From Didymella arachidicola (Eukaryota > Ascomycota > Dothideomycetes > Pleosporales > Didymellaceae): a stretch of 64,000 nt of DNA. Position numbers and translations under genes: made by a program. The stretch lies in NCBI GenBank assembly GCA_016630955.3, contig CM049998.1, positions 992,001-1,056,000 on the forward strand, in the 5' to 3' direction. This document shows, piece by piece, positions 22,553-34,495 of the stretch (position 1 is the first letter of the stretch; the number at the start of each line of letters is the position of its first letter). Below the pieces are notes generated by a model. The model saw only the letters and a list, made by a program, of their open reading frames with translations, made no database searches and was not told the DNA's origin.

Positions 22553-25500
22553 ATGCCGGCCGACATTCGAAGCTTCTTCGGCGGTGGGCCGCCCAAGGCG
22601 AGCCAGGGCAGCGAGAGCTCCCAAAAGAAAGAAGAGGTACGTTCATGTACGACACATGATTGGCAGGATACGCGCAATTGCTTTCAAAGGCACAATCTCG
22701 ACCGCAGGGCGCCTGTGGTTCGAGGCGCAAACTGCCGCTGTCTTCGAGGCTGGACGATCAGCACAACCTCCAAATCAGATGGCTGGACTGATATAATCTA
22801 CAGAAGCCTGCTGCAAAGAAGGCTGCACCAAAGAAAGGCCGGGCAAGTCGTGTCGTTATAGAAGAGTCCGATGACGAGGAGGTTGAGGAAGTCAAGTCCG
22901 ACAACGCCTTGAGTGCAGTGACGTCAAAGACTTATACTAACAGCTGCCAGGCCCAAGAAAGCCACTCCAAAGAAAGCTGCACCAAAGAAAGTGAAGCGTG
23001 AACCCACACCCGAACTCGAGGAGACAACCACATCCGACTTCTTCGCAAAATCGAACAAGCCGAAGCGCAGTGAGCCTGTCAAGAAGGCTGTCGAGAAGCT
23101 CGTTGAGACACCTCATGCCACACCGAAAAAGGCAGTCGGACGACCGCCAAAGACAGCCACACCTGCGACGAACGGCAGGGCTTCAGGGCGAGCAAAGAAG
23201 CCTGTGACATCGTACGCCGAGCGTGACAACGGAGACGAGTTCGACGACGACGACCTTGACAATGCGGACGACATCTTTGGAGACGATTACAAGAGCAAGC
23301 GCAAGGACGATTACGTCGAAGAAGCTGGCAGCGATGACGATCTCCCAGTCAAGCTTCCACATAGAGGAACACCAGGGAAGCCCGCCAAACAACAGAAGAA
23401 GATCAAAGATGAGGACGACTTTGAGCCGGATCGGGATGTCGACATGAAGGATCTCGCTGACGAAGACGACCTTTTAGAGCCAGAACCAGAGGAGCGAGCG
23501 GTCAAGAGCGAGCCCAAAAAGACAACAGCCGGACGAAAACGCAAATCGCCAGAACCAGATCCTGACGAAGAGGAAGAGTCTGAGGACGATAAGCCAAAAA
23601 AGAAGGCTGCGAAGAAAGCAGCACCTGCCAAATCACCGGCAAAAAAGAAGACAAAGAAAGACGACGAAGGCGAGAGCGCGGACATCCAAGCCATCTATGA
23701 CAGCATCCCAACTATACGAGCCCCAACTCCACCGCCGCAGGACTCCAGTAAGAAGTTTGATTGGAGAGCAAACGCCGGCCGCAGTGAACCGGCACCACTT
23801 GGTGGTGGAGGTTCGGAGATGCCTTCCGGATCCGAGACGTGCCTTGCTGGGCTCAACTTTGTGTTCACTGGTGTCTTGACGAAGTGGGGTCGTACAGAAG
23901 CACAAGAACTGGTCAAAAGACACGGAGGCAAAGTCACAGGCGCCCCAAGCAAGAAAACCAATTATGTTGTTCTTGGCTCAGATGCCGGCCCGAGCAAACT
24001 GCGGAAGATACAAGAGATGGACATCAAAACGATTGACGAGGATGGTCTGACAGTACTCATCAACAAGCTCACTGAGGCTGGAGCCAAGGGCGACTCAAAA
24101 GCTCAGGCGGCCCACAAGGAAAGGCTGCGAAAAGAGGAAGAGCAGATTAAGAAGCAGGCCGCTGAGCTCGAACAACAAGAGAAGCAGCGCCTGAAGGACC
24201 TGAAGGCTGCGCAGACAGCTAAAGCAGTTGCAGGAAAGGCGACCGCTTCAGGTATCATCGCTGCCGCCCAAAGCCCTGGGCCTGACGTCGATTCTCGTTT
24301 GTGGACGACGAAGTACGCGCCATCATCGCTCACCCAAATATGCGGCAACAAAGCTGTCGTGGAGAAGATTCAGAGATGGCTACAGAAATTTCCAAAGAAT
24401 CTCAAGACAGGCTTCAAATTAGCTGGGGCAGACGGCAGTGGTGTCTTCCGTGCTATCATGCTGCATGGGCCCCCAGGCATTGGCAAGACAACGGCAGCTC
24501 ATCTGGTCGCGAAGCTTGAAGGTTATGATATTGTGGAGAGGAACGCAAGCGACACTCGAAGCAAAAAACTCATCGAAGAGGGTCTTCGTGGCGTACTGAG
24601 CACAAACTCGCTCCACGGCTACTTCGCAGGCGACGGCCAGAAGGTCGAAGCGTCCAAGAAGAAGCTGGTCTTGATCATGGATGAGGTTGACGGCATGTCA
24701 GCAGGAGATAGGGGCGGTGTCGGTGCACTCGCTGCTGTCTGCAAGAAGACTGAGGTACCCATGATTCTTATCTGCAACGACCGCAAACTGCCCAAGATGA
24801 AGCCTTTTGACTTCGTAACGTACGATTTGCCATTCCGACGACCTACCGTTGACCAGATCCGCTCCCGCATCATGACGATTGCCTACCGCGAAGGGCTTAA
24901 GATGCCCACGCCAGTCATTAACGCATTAATCGAGGGTAGTCACGCCGATATCCGCCGTGTTGTGAACATGCTCTCTACCGCCAAGCTCGATGAGGAAGCC
25001 ATGGACTTCGACCGAGGCAAGCAGATGAACAAGAACTGGGAGAAGCACGTCATTCTGAAGCCGTGGGACATTACTCAGAAGATTCTCGGCAGCGGCATGT
25101 TCGCATCCAGCAGCAAGGCAACGTTGAACGAGAAGATCGAGCTGTACTTCAACGACCACGAGTTTAGCCCACTGATGCTCCAAGAAAACTACCTCGGCAC
25201 CAATCCTATCAGAGCCGCCGGCTACGCTGGCAAGGAGTCAAATCTCAAAAAGCTCGAACTTGCGTCTGAAGCCGCTGATAGCATTAGCGACGGAGATTTG
25301 GTGGACCGCATGATTCACGGCTCTCAACAGCAGTGGAGCCTGATGCCAACACATGCCGTATTCAGTTTCGTCAGACCTGCAAGCTTTGTGTCTGGTAGCA
25401 CTGCTGGCAACCAAACTCGTTTTACATCTTGGCTAGGCAAGAACAGCAGTCAAAACAAACTGGTACGTCTGGTCAAGGAGATTCAGGCTCATATGCGCCT

Positions 25501-26127
25501 GCGGTCGTCCGGTGACAGGCACGAGGTTCGACAACAGTACATTCCGGTTCTTTGGGCGGAGATGGTCAACAAGCTCCAAAAAGAGGGCAAGGAAGCCGTG
25601 CCAGACATCATTGAGCTTATGGACAGCTATTTCCTTACTAAAGACGATTTCGATGCCATCATGGAGCTGGGTGTGGGCCCAATGGATCAAGAGAAGGTCA
25701 AGATTGAGACGCAGGCTAAGGCTACTTTCACGCGCCTGTAAGTCGTCCACATCACATGTCTGGATAATTGCTAACACAAAGCAGATATAACCAGCAATCG
25801 CACCCTCTACCATTCATGAAAGCATCGTCCGTTGTGGCACCCAAGAAGCAAGCTAAGGAGAAGCCAGATCTGGAAGAGGCGCTTGACGAGTCTGATGAAG
25901 GTGAGGTCATCGAAGAGGTCAAAGAGGAAGACGAGGATACCGATTTATCGAAAGACAAATACGTCAAGCAACCAAAGAAGAAAGCTGCGCCCAAGAAGAA
26001 AGCTGCTGCGGCAGGCAAGGGCAAGAAGAAGGGCAAAGAGGACAGCGATGAGGAAGAAGAGGATGATGTCAAGCCAAAGGCCAAGGGCAAAGGCAAGGCT
26101 GCAGCGACCAAGGCAAAGAAGAAGTGA
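22553..26127 (+). CDS. RFC1: Replication factor C large subunit
   Basis: Four exons (22553-22636, 22804-22895, 22951-25737, 25785-26127) give 1101 residues. MPADIRSFFGG at the start is a PIP-like motif for PCNA. A long Lys/Asp/Glu-rich linker leads to a BRCT domain (CLAGLNFVFTGVLTKWGR, about 355-435). The AAA+ ATPase has Walker A LHGPPGIGKTT (about 562) and Walker B LVLIMDEVDG (about 631). The RFC1 C-terminal helical domain follows (LQENYLGTNP, MPTHAVFSFVRPA), ending in a basic/acidic tail of PKKKAAPKKK type. It loads PCNA at primer ends with RFC2-5 in the nucleus. The donor of intron 2 (GTCCGA at 22896) was chosen because it alone keeps frame, has a TACTAAC branch site, and gives a 55-nt intron. 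Intron 1 (167 nt) is unusually long here. Confidence 0.96.
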
Positions 26128-26318
26128 TTGTGACCTCATGTTTAGATATCTGTATATAGCTAGGGGAGCGTTTGATGTGGAGTAGTACTTAGCAGGACAG
26201 TTGGACGTCGCAATGATACCTCTCGTGTTGTCTTACAAACGTCCATTGGAACAACATCCGGTGAGTGATCGACACATGAGCCAGCAGGAGGTCAGGCGAG
26301 CGGGTGACTTACCGACTA

Positions 26319-26359
26319 CCGTGTCCGTGCACCCAATGCACGGATTCAACCAATGCACG
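26319..26359 (+). repeat. Left 41-bp terminal inverted repeat of pogo element
   Basis: Identical in inverted orientation to 34496-34536. It starts CCGTGTCCGTGCACCC right after a TA dinucleotide. Confidence 0.95.
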
Positions 26360-27622
26360 TCTCAAGGCCTTCACGGCTAGCACAAAATTGAGGCTGTAGA
26401 GCCACACACAATAGCTATTATCACGATATAAGTTGGTGGAGTGCTCTGTAGGCCTTTGCAATGATGTTCTCTTACATAAATTAATTATATAGAGTTGCTG
26501 TTCTGCCGCTGCGAGTAGTGTGGGTGCGAGGTGCGGCAGGAGGCTCTGCAGCAACACCACCACGCCGTGCAGCCACTGCACCATGATTCTGCTTCTTTCT
26601 TGGTGCTGCAGACTGTGAAGCCTTACGATTGCCTCTTTGGGGTAATTGTACAGCTTTTGCAGCGTCGCGGGCTTGTTTATCACGCTCTCTTTGAGCCTTG
26701 CGTTCCTCTATAGCTGCTCGCTCCTCTGCCCGGGCCTGGTCTCTTGCTGCCTTCTCCCTCACCCGCTGTTCACGCTTTTCCTCTGCAATCTTCTCGTTAT
26801 ATAGCTTATTGGCAGCGGCTAACTCCTTCATTTCTGCCTTTTTTAATTCCTCTTCTTGCCTCTCTTGGTCTTGAACAGCTGCACGAGCTCGGGCCTCCCG
26901 GAAGGCACGAGGAGACCACATTACTGCACCTCCATGATACTCTTGATGCTGCTGCAGGTCTAGCTGCCTATTAGGTTGCTTCTGGCGCTTCTTTTTCTGG
27001 TATAGCTTCTTGCGCAGGGCATCTAGTTCGGCCTGAAGTAGCTCTACTTGAGATGATAGATGGTGGATAGTTTGCCCTAGCTTCCGCGCACCTACACTGC
27101 GCGAATCCTTCACCTCCGCATGAAGGGTAGTACAAGCTTTGAGCCAGTCCTCTGCAAAATAAGCTGTAGAACTAGAGGAGGCTGAGAGTGAGCCACTAGG
27201 GCTTGTGTGGCGGAACCTATCGAGTATAACGTCGGGGTTTACTGGGTTGGTTGGTTGGTTGGTATTCATTTTACGTCTGGTTGATGGGGAATAAGTCCAC
27301 CATCTCGCCTCCCGAAGGGCATATACGACGTGCTAAGCTATGGAATTACTGTGCTGCTACACTACCTTAGAAAGCATTTCTTGCCTGCGCGGGTATTGCT
27401 ACCATGTCAGAACTACAGCTCCCCTTCCAGTTGGGGAGACTGAGCGATTTGTGTACATTAGGGTGAATCCTTGGTGTGTGTTCAGAGGCATTTGAGCGCC
27501 GTAAGAGTGGGAAAGAGGGGGAGGGAGAGTGGAGGAGAGAAGAAGGGGGGAGTAAGAAGGAGAGTAAGAGGGAAAGTAGGGAAAGAGTACGGGTGTTTGC
27601 TGCTGTTGCAGTACAGGGTAAG

Positions 27623-30600
27623 CTACCGGAGGCAGACCTTGGTGTAGTACTGTGTGAGTTGGGTAAAGGCTTCGAAAGCCTCTGGATCCCCAATCAGCAC
27701 GGCAGTGTACGCTAGGCCATCGCTCCGGCTGGATGGTGGTATGGAAGGTCGAAGTGGCCATCGGCCAAAGGCCCCTAGGGTCTTGCGGCAGAGCGCAAGG
27801 TGCTCTGGTGTCTTGTTAAGCCCGCATGAGCAGGTGAGTGTTGCGTCGTTGTGACTGAACTTTCGGTGGTACCAGGCGAAGTCGCCGTGCATAGATCGAA
27901 TTGCGAGCAGTCTAGCCAAGATGGCTCTTGGTAGGTCTAGTTCCGGTAGTCTGCTGTAAAGTGAGTAGCCCAACTCCCATCTTTTGTACTATGTAGAGAG
28001 GCTTTCTTCCTTCTTAGACCACCAGGTCTGCTGTGTATCGTGCAGTGCTTGGCGGGCAACTAACTTGATGCCTGAGAGTGTAGGCATAGCGGCTTTTCTA
28101 GTCGGGGGTGATGGGTGCTGGGCTTCTAGGTTCGCCAGCCTGTCTGCCGCTTCGTTTCCTTCGATGCCTAGGTGTCCAGGGGCCCATTTGATGGAGACGT
28201 CGTGTGTCCCCACAGCACCATGGCACTCCAGGAAGGCCCACTGAGAGGTAGAGGGTGCGTTGCCCCTGAGGCACCATATTACTGAGGTGCTGTCTATACA
28301 CAGCTAGGTTCGGCGAATGCGGAGCGCTAGTTGTCTAATAGTGTGCTGGAGGCCCCTCCACGCTCCTACTGCTTCCGCGTTGAAGACGTGTGAGGTAGGG
28401 TGAAGTGACCCACGTCTAGTGTGAAGTTGTTTTCCGTCCTGATATACTGCAAAGCCGTAGGTAACCCGCTTTTCTCCTTCCTTAGTGTACTGTTTAGAGC
28501 CATCTAAGAAGATAGTAACATCTAAAGGTGGGAGGTGGTCCCACCATTCTGTAAAGGCCTTGGCTGCGGTCTTTTTGTCCGTGCCTATTGTTAGGTCTGT
28601 TTAGCAGCCAGGTGAGTAGTGAGGGGATGTTAGTACTGTCCTAGGTATCTTAGGCAGAAGAGATCCTAGATACTGGACTTTGGTTCGCATTCGTTGCAGC
28701 TTTCCAGCTGTCCGGCCTATGCTCATCCTTATGGCTGCTGTGCGGCTAGCCAGTGGGTGTTCTGCATCTATGGTGCGTAGATGGGTCGCAAAACGGAGTT
28801 TGGCTTCTTCTAGCGCAGTGGCAGCTGAGGGTAGTCCGGCGTCTCGGAAGAGAGTAGCGGTAGGGGTTGTTCGCCATACGGGGAGAATGCCTCTTGCTGC
28901 TATAGCTAGTGTTTTGTCCATGACAGTTATGTGCCACCCGACATAGGTGCTAACTTCGGCTGGTCTGCTAGGTTTGAGTGTGCGTGGAGGTTTAGTACGG
29001 CCTCTGTACCAGCACTCGGCCCTATACAGAAGGGACGGGTATACGCAGGCTATGGTGGCCTTGCGGAGGGAGCTGGCCGGTGGTCCGTAGGCCGTGTTTG
29101 CTAGGCTGCGGATGTGGTAGGCTACCTTGGCCGCTTTCGCGTTATGTGTGGCTACGTGTCGCTTAAAGGTAAGTTTGCGGTCGAACCAGATCCCTAGCCA
29201 TCGGAGAGCTGGTTGGGTTCTTGACCCGCTTGGTAAAATTGGGTTGATTGTAAGCTGCTCGTCTACTACACAGGGTGGCGCGTAGCTACTCTTCTGTCGA
29301 GTGAGGTGGATCATTTCCTGTTTTTCCGGGGCAAAGGTGACCTTGTTAGCTGTGCCCCATGCTCTAATCTGTTGTAGGTCTGCTGCTAGGAGCTCAACGT
29401 TCTCATCTAGGGAGTGTGAGGCCTGGTACAGGCATATGTTATCTGCGTATCCGAATCTCTTCTTTGTGTCCATAGACAGCAGCTCTGCTAGGTACAGTGT
29501 GTACAGGACTGGGGAGAGGGGCGAGCCCTGCGGTGTGCCGCAGGCGACTGGGTAGCTAGGGGTAGTGGCTTGACCTAGGCGGACTTGGACCCTTCGATCC
29601 GTGAGAAAAGAGTTGACAAAGAGGATGGTCCTTTGTGGCCAGCCCTGTTCGGCCATCCGGTGCAGCAGGCGGTTCTTGAGGAGAGCGTCAAAGGCGCCTT
29701 GCACGTCCAAGGTGACCATTGTGACATGCTGGCCTTTTGCCCACGCAGCTTCCGTGTCGTGGGTGAACGCTGCAGTAAGATCTACAGCAGAGCGCTTCGG
29801 GAGGGCGCCTCCATGCTGGGGGCTGAGGATCTTGTGGGTCATAGCAGTCCACGCAATTCGTCTAGCCACCGTCCGTTCGAGGCCCTTTCCGATGCAGGAG
29901 AGCAGTGCTATAGGTCTCCAGGATCGGGGTGACGTCCGGTCTTTCTTCCCTACCTTAGGTATTATGGCGACTTCTGCCAGCTTCCATTGTGCTGGGAAAT
30001 GGTTAAGTTCGAGGCATCGCTGGAAAATTCTTCGTATGATTTGCCCTACCTGCGCCCAGCAAGCACGGAGAAGTCGCACAGTAGAGCGGTCAGTGCCTGG
30101 TGAGGTGCTGGAAACCCCTATCGTGTTCCGTTCGGCTTCCTCTAGTGAGATGCGTGTGCTCCACGGGAGAGTGGCTGCATTCCCCTGGTCTGGGTAGCAT
30201 CCGAGGTCATCCTCCGCTGTGTACCGGTTGAGGACTTCCTCTCTCAGGGCCTCAGCCTTCTCTAGGGGGTCTGAGATAGTCGTGTTGTTCACTATAAGAG
30301 GAGTGTCCTGATTCTCTGGTGTAAGCTTGTGCCAGGCAATAATCTTGGACAGGTGCTTGTCGTCCTTAGCGTTGTCAATGACATGCCTCCAGTACTGCCT
30401 CTTAGCCTGTCGGACTGTGGTCTTAAAGGCATGTCTCTCCTCTAGTAGACTGCCATGGCAGAGCTGCCTAGCATGTTTGTAGGCCTAGTAGGCAGTCTTG
30501 CACTCCTGAGTCCACTAAGGCGCAGCGCGTCCTTCCTTGCGATCGAGCTTGCCTGCTGTTTGTATAGAGTGCTGCACGGTCTCTGTTAGCAGCGCGACAC

Positions 30601-31457
30601 AGTTGTCTAGTTGTGCGGCATCCTGTGCAGTGCGCGGATCAGGGATGCTCTGGACGCCAATTTCCACTAGCCTAGTGAACTTAGGTAGGCTTGCCTCTGG
30701 CACTCTGTAGTGGTGCTGGTCTAGGTGCGGAGTACCGAGTGTGGAGGTAGAGACAGAGGTCACTATTGTCTCGTGGTCTGACCCGCAATGCATGCTAGCG
30801 TTAACAGCAGACTGGGCAAATAGGATGTTAGAGAAAGTAAGGTTAAGGACATGGCCAGCGTAGTGTGTTGGCTGCCCCGGCACACCAATGTAGTCTATAG
30901 AGGCGTTAGCAGCCCACCTGGCGAGCTCTATGCCGCCGCTGGCTGCGGAAACAGAAGGCTCAAAGGACTCGTGTCTGACGTTAAAGTCCCCTCCTACAAC
31001 GCAGTGTTGGGGGGGGCGTAAGGTGCGTAACGTATTGGAGTACGTCAGGGGTAAGTGGCTGTCTGTAGCAGTTGAGTATCGAGACTCCGTTCACGACAGC
31101 CTACAGCAGGTCTGGGTGATCGAGGCTTTGTCTGGCTTGGAGCTTTAAGTGGTATCCTTTGCGGATATAGGTTATCACCCGAGGGCGGGTAGCGCCTAGT
31201 GCGTTAGGAGCGTCCTAGGTGCTAATGGGTGCGAGGTGTCTGAAGCCTGGGTAGGTGGAGGTCCTTGAGTTAGCACGGGTGAAAGGCTCTTGGACGCATA
31301 CAACGTCCATGTCCTTCTGAAAGGCCGCTTCTAGGATAGTAATGTGGCAGGGTGAGCTCCTGCCAACGTTGGCCCAGCATATGCGGAGCTGGTCTCTCTG
31401 CTGGCCGGGCCGTCGTTGCCTATTGCGGGCGGAAGGTGTGTGTTGGCGTCCTAACAT
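27623..31457 (-). pseudogene. LINE ORF2: endonuclease, RT, RNase H
   Basis: Start ATG at 31457 overlaps the ORF1 stop (ATGTTAG). The APE-type endonuclease begins LRICWANVGRSSPCH and includes CVQEPF and VVGGDFNVRH. The reverse transcriptase (about 30292-29000) has SWRPIALLSCIGK, VTLDVQGAFDAL, GTPQGSPLSPVLY and FGYADNICLY. RNase H has TIFLDGSK, NAEAVGAW, CIDSTSV and APGHLGIEGNEAADRLA. A CSCGLNKTPEHLALC zinc knuckle lies near the C-terminus. The frame is broken by an 8-G run at 31009-31016 (one base too many) and by stops at 31215, 31101, 30515, 30485, 28601, 28304 and 27989: six TAG and one TAA, no TGA. The RT box reads YADN rather than YADD, which should abolish activity. Confidence 0.93.
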
Positions 31458-33160
31458 GTAGATGGTGACTCATCGCTCATGCTGATGTCCTCCCTCTCTA
31501 AGGTGGAGGGGTCAGTGTAGATGGTTGATCGTGGGAGCAGACTGTTGGCCGACATGTCCCTCACATTCAGGTTCGTACGGCCTGCAGCGGCCCGTCTTGG
31601 TCTCTTTTCTCTGCCAGTGGTGGGTAAGGATGCTTGAGAGGCGCTGCTTGTTTCAGTTGGAGCTGCCCTGCTATCCTCTTCTAGTGCCCGCCCCCGTGGA
31701 GGAGGGTGGGGGACCGGCATCTCCTGCGCGGCCTCCAGGGGGGTATCTTCATGCTGAGGCGATGCCTGATTAAGGGTCACCTTATGCTGCGGCGATGCCT
31801 GGTTAAGCGTCTCCTCTACCGTCCTGTAGAGATGCTGGTATGTTGCTCTGCCTGCGCGACGGATAGCGTTTAGTTCAGTCTTGGTGGGCTTGATTATGTG
31901 TCCGTGCACCCGGCGAGGGGCAGCGGGGCAGTTGGAGTGACTAGCTGGGTGTGGGCCATGGCAGTTGGTGCACTTGGCTTTATGAGGACAGTCGTCCCTA
32001 TAGGGCCCTTGGTGTCTATCTGTGCGATCCCCGCAGTGCGCACAGCGGGCTAGCCGAGTACAGCGGGCGGCGTTGCAGTATTTTTGGCAGCCTGGGTCGT
32101 GTCGCTGTATAGTAGGGTGTTTGTGGATTTCTTTGGAGAACTGGCTAGTGCCAAAGAGATGAAATGAGCGGACTGGCTCGTTGTATGATATGATCCAGGT
32201 AGTTAGGCCATGTTGGTTGGCCCCGTGTTGGGAGGTTCTGCAGCTAACTGGCTGCTTGCCTGTTTGTGAGCAGACCTCCTCCTCTACCAGCTGGGTGGTA
32301 GTAGGTAGTTCGGTGCCGTCTAGTGTGCGGAACGAGCTGGGTACTCCTTGTACAGCGTAGTTGATCTAGTGTTCTGGGACTCTGATTGTATCTCCGCCCA
32401 GGGCTTTTACCACAAGCTCCTGATTTTCTTGGGTTAGAAGTTGGTCTCTAATGGTTCTACTTGCTGGCGTAATCGCCTAGCTAGTGTTAATTGGTGAGGC
32501 AGTAGGGATGTCTTGGAGGGTGATTCCTTCTACACTCTTGCATACTGCCTGCCTTACTGCAAGGGGTGAGGGTTGATGCAATCGCGTTGCTGGATTAGAC
32601 ATAGCAATGAAGATCCGATTGTCTTCTTTTGGCTTAGCTGGCGGGCCAGGCCGGGACCTAGCAGGGAGCAGGGGTCTGCCGCTACCCCTATTCTTTGGCG
32701 CTGGGATTTGGGGGTCTCTGGCTACGTCCGCCCAAGAGCGGCGTCCTGAGTCTTGGCTCCCGGGGTTGCTGTGATTGGTGTCGCTGCTCCAGCGGGAGCT
32801 TGGGGGGGAGTTGCTTGGGGAGACGGAGGTTAGAGCCTGGATGACTTTCTGCTGCAGCTCTGCGGCAATCCTGGCTTCCTGAGGGTCAGTATAACCCTCT
32901 GCGTGTTGGTCTACAGCTGCGGCGAAGGCCTTGGTGATAGTGTTTCGAAGCTGGACAATTTGCTGAGTCTCAGTGATGTAGCGTTGGACGGCATCGTAGA
33001 CTCGGGGTTTGGGAGCGCCCCCACCGGGGTTCTGGCTGCTCAGCGGGGGTGCTTGATGGTGCACGTCCCTCTGCAGCCGTCTTGAGGCGCGGGAATTGAG
33101 ATGTTGAGGGGACTCGGGGTCTGGGGACCCCGTGTGATGGGAGGAGGGAGACTCTGCCAT
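31451..33160 (-). pseudogene. LINE ORF1: gag-like protein with zinc knuckles
   Basis: One frame of about 570 codons from ATG at 33160 to TAG at 31451, interrupted only by TAG at 32477-32479 and 32366-32368. The N-terminal part is Pro/Ser-rich and contains a helical stretch (YITETQQIVQLRNTITKAFA) and KPKEDNRIFIAMSNPATRL. After the second stop come the nucleocapsid-like region and Cys/His clusters (CQKYCNAARCTRLARCAHC, CPHKAKCTNCHGPHPASH, NCPAAPRR). The second stop sits in EH-stop-INYAVQGVP, where Trp would fit. A 33-bp tandem duplication near the 3' part (31751-31816) repeats TLNQASPQH. It would package the LINE RNA. Confidence 0.88.
31751..31816 (-). repeat. Two-copy 33-bp tandem repeat in LINE ORF1
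   Basis: Two adjacent, near-identical 33-bp units encode TLNQASPQHK and TLNQASPQHE in frame. The copies differ at several positions, so the duplication is not recent. Confidence 0.75.
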
Positions 33161-34495
33161 CCCATTAAGCTCCTTGCGCGTCGCGCAGGGGGCCTAGGCG
33201 GACGTTAGAGGTACTCCCAGAGTGGCCGCAGTGAGCCAGATCGTTTGCTGTGATTTTTGGGGCTTCTGTGAAGGAAACCCAGAAATCAAAAGATTGGTGT
33301 TCGGTGTGAGGGGGGGTTTACTGGGGACATGCCAGTAGCTGTAAAGGCCTTGAGTATGAGATCTTCCCTAAACGTGTGTACCCAGGCAGGCCCAAACAAG
33401 GCAAAGAAGTCACCTTTTGACAGTGGGGAGAGGCCTTGAGACTCCTGTAGGTGGTTGTCAAGTTCAGAGGCGTAGTTGGAGGAGAGGGGCTTAAAGCAGA
33501 CAACGTCTAGCGGCTGCAGCGTCTGGGTACTGTGAGGGGGTAACACTGCTAGTATAATTCGATTGTGGTGACAGTATTCGATAAAATCCTGCGTTAGGTG
33601 ACTGCCATGGCCATCCACAACTAAGAGGCGGTACTTTCTTCGGGCCTTGGGCTTAGTGTAACGGTCAAACACCTGCTCAAGCCAGGCTAATCCTATGTCG
33701 TTGTTTGTCCATCCTGAAGGCGAAGAGGTGACGTGGATGGGGTGCTTTCCTGCCTGAATATCCACCACCCAGCGGCTCTGGATAGTGGAGTTCTTTGACG
33801 CAAAGATGAGGCCTGGGGGAACAGCAGTACCATCGGCACAGATGCAGGCCAGGAGGCTCACCCACTCACGTGAGCCATCTTGACGAGCCTGCCTAATCTC
33901 CTTCTTCTCATATTGACGCCTGCTGAACACCCGTTTTGTTCTACCCAGCACCCCTATCGCGAAGCCCTTCTCATCCATATTGTATGTGTGCTCAGGCTCC
34001 AGCTCATACTGAGTAATCTTCTGTTGCAGAAGCTCGAAATATAGCTTATATTTGTACCCTGACTCAGCGTTGTGGCGATTTGAGTCCATGCCGGTAGTCC
34101 ATTGGGATGTGAGGCGATTGTGGTAACGGTGCAGGAAGCGCGTAACCCAGCTATCAGAGCAGGGTTGTAAGGCAACAGAGGATGCGAAATTCTGTATCAT
34201 ATGCCTTGTAGGTGGTAAGCGACGCGTTGACAGCTCCTCTATATACTTGACTAGATCTAACTCTTGTTGTTGGCTGAGTTTCCGTTGATTATCATTAGCG
34301 ACGTGTCGGGGAACCTGATTGAGTCGATGTGCGCGCGACAATGTTGAGCGATCAACACCATGTTTTTTTGCAATTGTTGTATATACAATTTTTTCGTCAG
34401 GCTTTAGAGCACGTATCTCATTAAGCGCTTCTTGAATTCCTGGCATTATTGGTTGAGTAATTACGCGTTGAAGTTGTGTTGTGAATCGCGATTAC

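Larger units (their letters stand above)
27247..33312 (-). mobile_element. Non-LTR retrotransposon (Tad-like LINE), 6.07 kb
   Basis: The element lies between two exact copies of the 13-bp word GGGGTTTACTGGG (27234-27246 and 33313-33325), a target-site duplication. It reads on the minus strand: 5' leader, ORF1 (gag-like with zinc knuckles), ORF2 (endonuclease, reverse transcriptase, RNase H, C-terminal zinc knuckle), then a short 3' end with a CCAA tandem tail (27247-27262). Full-length structure with a 5' leader suggests the insertion is not 5'-truncated. The presence of RNase H and this domain order fit the fungal Tad1/I-like group; the clade is inferred, not tested. Both ORFs carry in-frame stops, so this copy is dead. 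Confidence 0.92.
26481..34446 (-). pseudogene. Pogo-type transposase, interrupted by LINE
   Basis: The two halves are 34446-33313 and 27233-26481. Without the insert they read in one frame for 628 codons. The N-terminal half has a Psq-type HTH (IVYTTIAKKHGVDRSTLSRA), a CENP-B-type DNA-binding domain (about 55-120) and the DDE_1 catalytic domain: NMDEKGFAIG (first Asp), VVDGHGSH (second Asp) and LPPHSTQTLQPLDVVCF (third Asp). The C-terminal half is the coiled-coil, basic tail common to fungal pogo transposases (EYHGGAVMWSPRAFREAR, then Glu/Arg/Ala-rich heptads). Neither half has an internal stop or frameshift, so the LINE insertion is the only visible lesion. The first few codons of the downstream open frame (MNTNQPTN) come from the LINE tail, not the transposase. 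Confidence 0.93.

Noticed and set aside
27267..27269. ATG starting the C-terminal transposase fragment as a separate gene
   Set aside because: Its first codons (MNTNQPTN) lie in the LINE CCAA tail; the true protein is the interrupted pogo transposase.
29601..30197. 198-codon plus-strand frame opposite the LINE reverse transcriptase
   Set aside because: Antisense shadow of ORF2 with no family features.
31897..31910. 14-bp GTGTCCGTGCACCC in LINE ORF1 identical to part of the pogo TIR
   Set aside because: It encodes conserved-looking gag residues in frame and has no partner or TA boundary; treated as coincidence.
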